Below are positions 27,343 through 27,711 of a stretch of DNA of 27,711 nt, piece by piece. Position 1 is the stretch's first letter; each line of letters opens with the position of its first letter. Source of the DNA: Prorocentrum cordatum (lineage: Eukaryota > Sar > Dinophyceae > Prorocentrales > Prorocentraceae); contig CAUYUJ010006335.1 in NCBI GenBank assembly GCA_963575745.1, positions 757,551-785,261 on the forward strand. Reading direction: 5' to 3'. The notes under the pieces are model-generated. The model did no database searches and was not told the DNA's origin. It saw only the letters and a list, made by a program, of their open reading frames with translations. The position numbers and the translations under genes were made by a program.

Positions 27343-27711
27343 GGCAGAGAGGCGAAGCTGTGGTAGAATGGGACATCCAACACGGAAGCCATTTTGATTT
27401 GACTCGCCCGGGGGTCTGGGGGATCCTCCAAGGGTGGCTGACGTCTTGTTTAGTCAAACTCGTTTTCCTGGGGGCGCCCTGCAACGGCTACTCGAGGGCC
27501 CGTCGGGCCCCCCTGTCCAGCAGCATGCCCTCGGTTCTCCGGAGCCCCGCGTTTCCTCTTGGGATCCCGGGCCTCACGGGTAAAGACCTCGAGAGCCTCC
27601 GCGTCTCTAACAAGGTGGGGTGGGTCTCACAGCGTATTCAGCGTCTCTGCTATAGATTGAATATCCCTGGCGGCGAGGAGAACCCTTGGCAAAGTTTCCT
27701 GTGGCTTCGGC
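27285..27711 (+). CDS. C5-methyltransferase-like domain of the DIRS-like element, 3' truncated by window edge
   Basis: It reads in the same frame as the RT-RNase H domain and is open to the last base. Motif I is VEVFSGCG (27300-27323), the Phe-x-Gly-x-Gly SAM-binding loop. An acidic EWDI follows where the ribose-binding Glu/Asp is expected. Motif IV is GAPCNGYSRAR (27474-27503), with the Pro-Cys nucleophile intact. A motif VI-like GEENP is at 27672-27686. The remainder lies outside the window. Spacing between motifs IV and VI is long and the architecture is compact, so the substrate could differ from standard C5 enzymes. The domain starts right after a C9 and A6 run where the recombinase frame is left. 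Confidence 0.75.

Larger units (their letters stand above)
22704..27711 (+). mobile_element. DIRS-like retroelement (RT, RNase H, tyrosine recombinase, methyltransferase), right end outside window
   Basis: Gene order is an unrecognised N-terminal region, reverse transcriptase, RNase H, tyrosine recombinase, then a C5-methyltransferase-like domain. RT plus tyrosine recombinase without an integrase defines the DIRS class, and many DIRS elements also carry a methyltransferase domain. The left boundary is unknown and the right end is beyond the window. Confidence 0.8.

Overview
This is GC-rich nuclear DNA with eukaryotic gene structure. There are large introns with AG|G acceptors, an ATG in a GCCGCCATGG context, long trinucleotide and homopurine/homopyrimidine tracts, and retroelement ORFs of types I associate with dinoflagellates (a Copia-type RT with EVDD at its active site, and a DIRS-like RT/RNase H/tyrosine-recombinase element ending in a methyltransferase domain). 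Every supported gene is on the + strand. A dinoflagellate is the best fit, possibly a GC-rich one such as Prorocentrum; the genus is a guess.

Layout. 97-1611: Ala/Gly-rich repeat ORF running into a 100-N gap. 1712-4722: repeat-dense non-coding DNA (tandem and inverted repeats, TG and CA blocks, and a ~760-nt homopyrimidine tract), probably a large intron or intergenic. 4763-6502: C5-cytosine methyltransferase-like coding region with a possible last exon at 6521-6595. 6596-8110: no convincing gene. 8111-12369: three-exon gene of unknown function, ~1168 aa, with two reconstructable introns. 12552-13625: GGA tract, 20-bp tandem repeat and a 187-bp repeat family. 13823-16372: Copia-type RT-RNase H ORF lacking integrase. 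16400-22700: almost entirely simple repeats and degenerate minisatellites. 22746-27711: a DIRS-like element with a frame open to the right edge of the window. It carries an unrecognised N-terminal region, RT and RNase H; a tyrosine recombinase lies in another frame, and a partial C5-methyltransferase-like domain returns in the RT frame.

How parts relate. The window has two host-type genes (a methyltransferase and an unknown nuclear-type protein) embedded in retroelement and repeat DNA. The DIRS-like element combines reverse transcription, recombinase integration and a DNA-methyltransferase-like domain. The two methyltransferase-like regions have different motif details and are not copies of each other. 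The most distinctive observations are the 5-kb RT-to-methyltransferase open frame, introns carrying strand-asymmetric purine/pyrimidine tracts, an in-frame TAG followed by 19 coding-looking codons, and several small undescribed repeat families.
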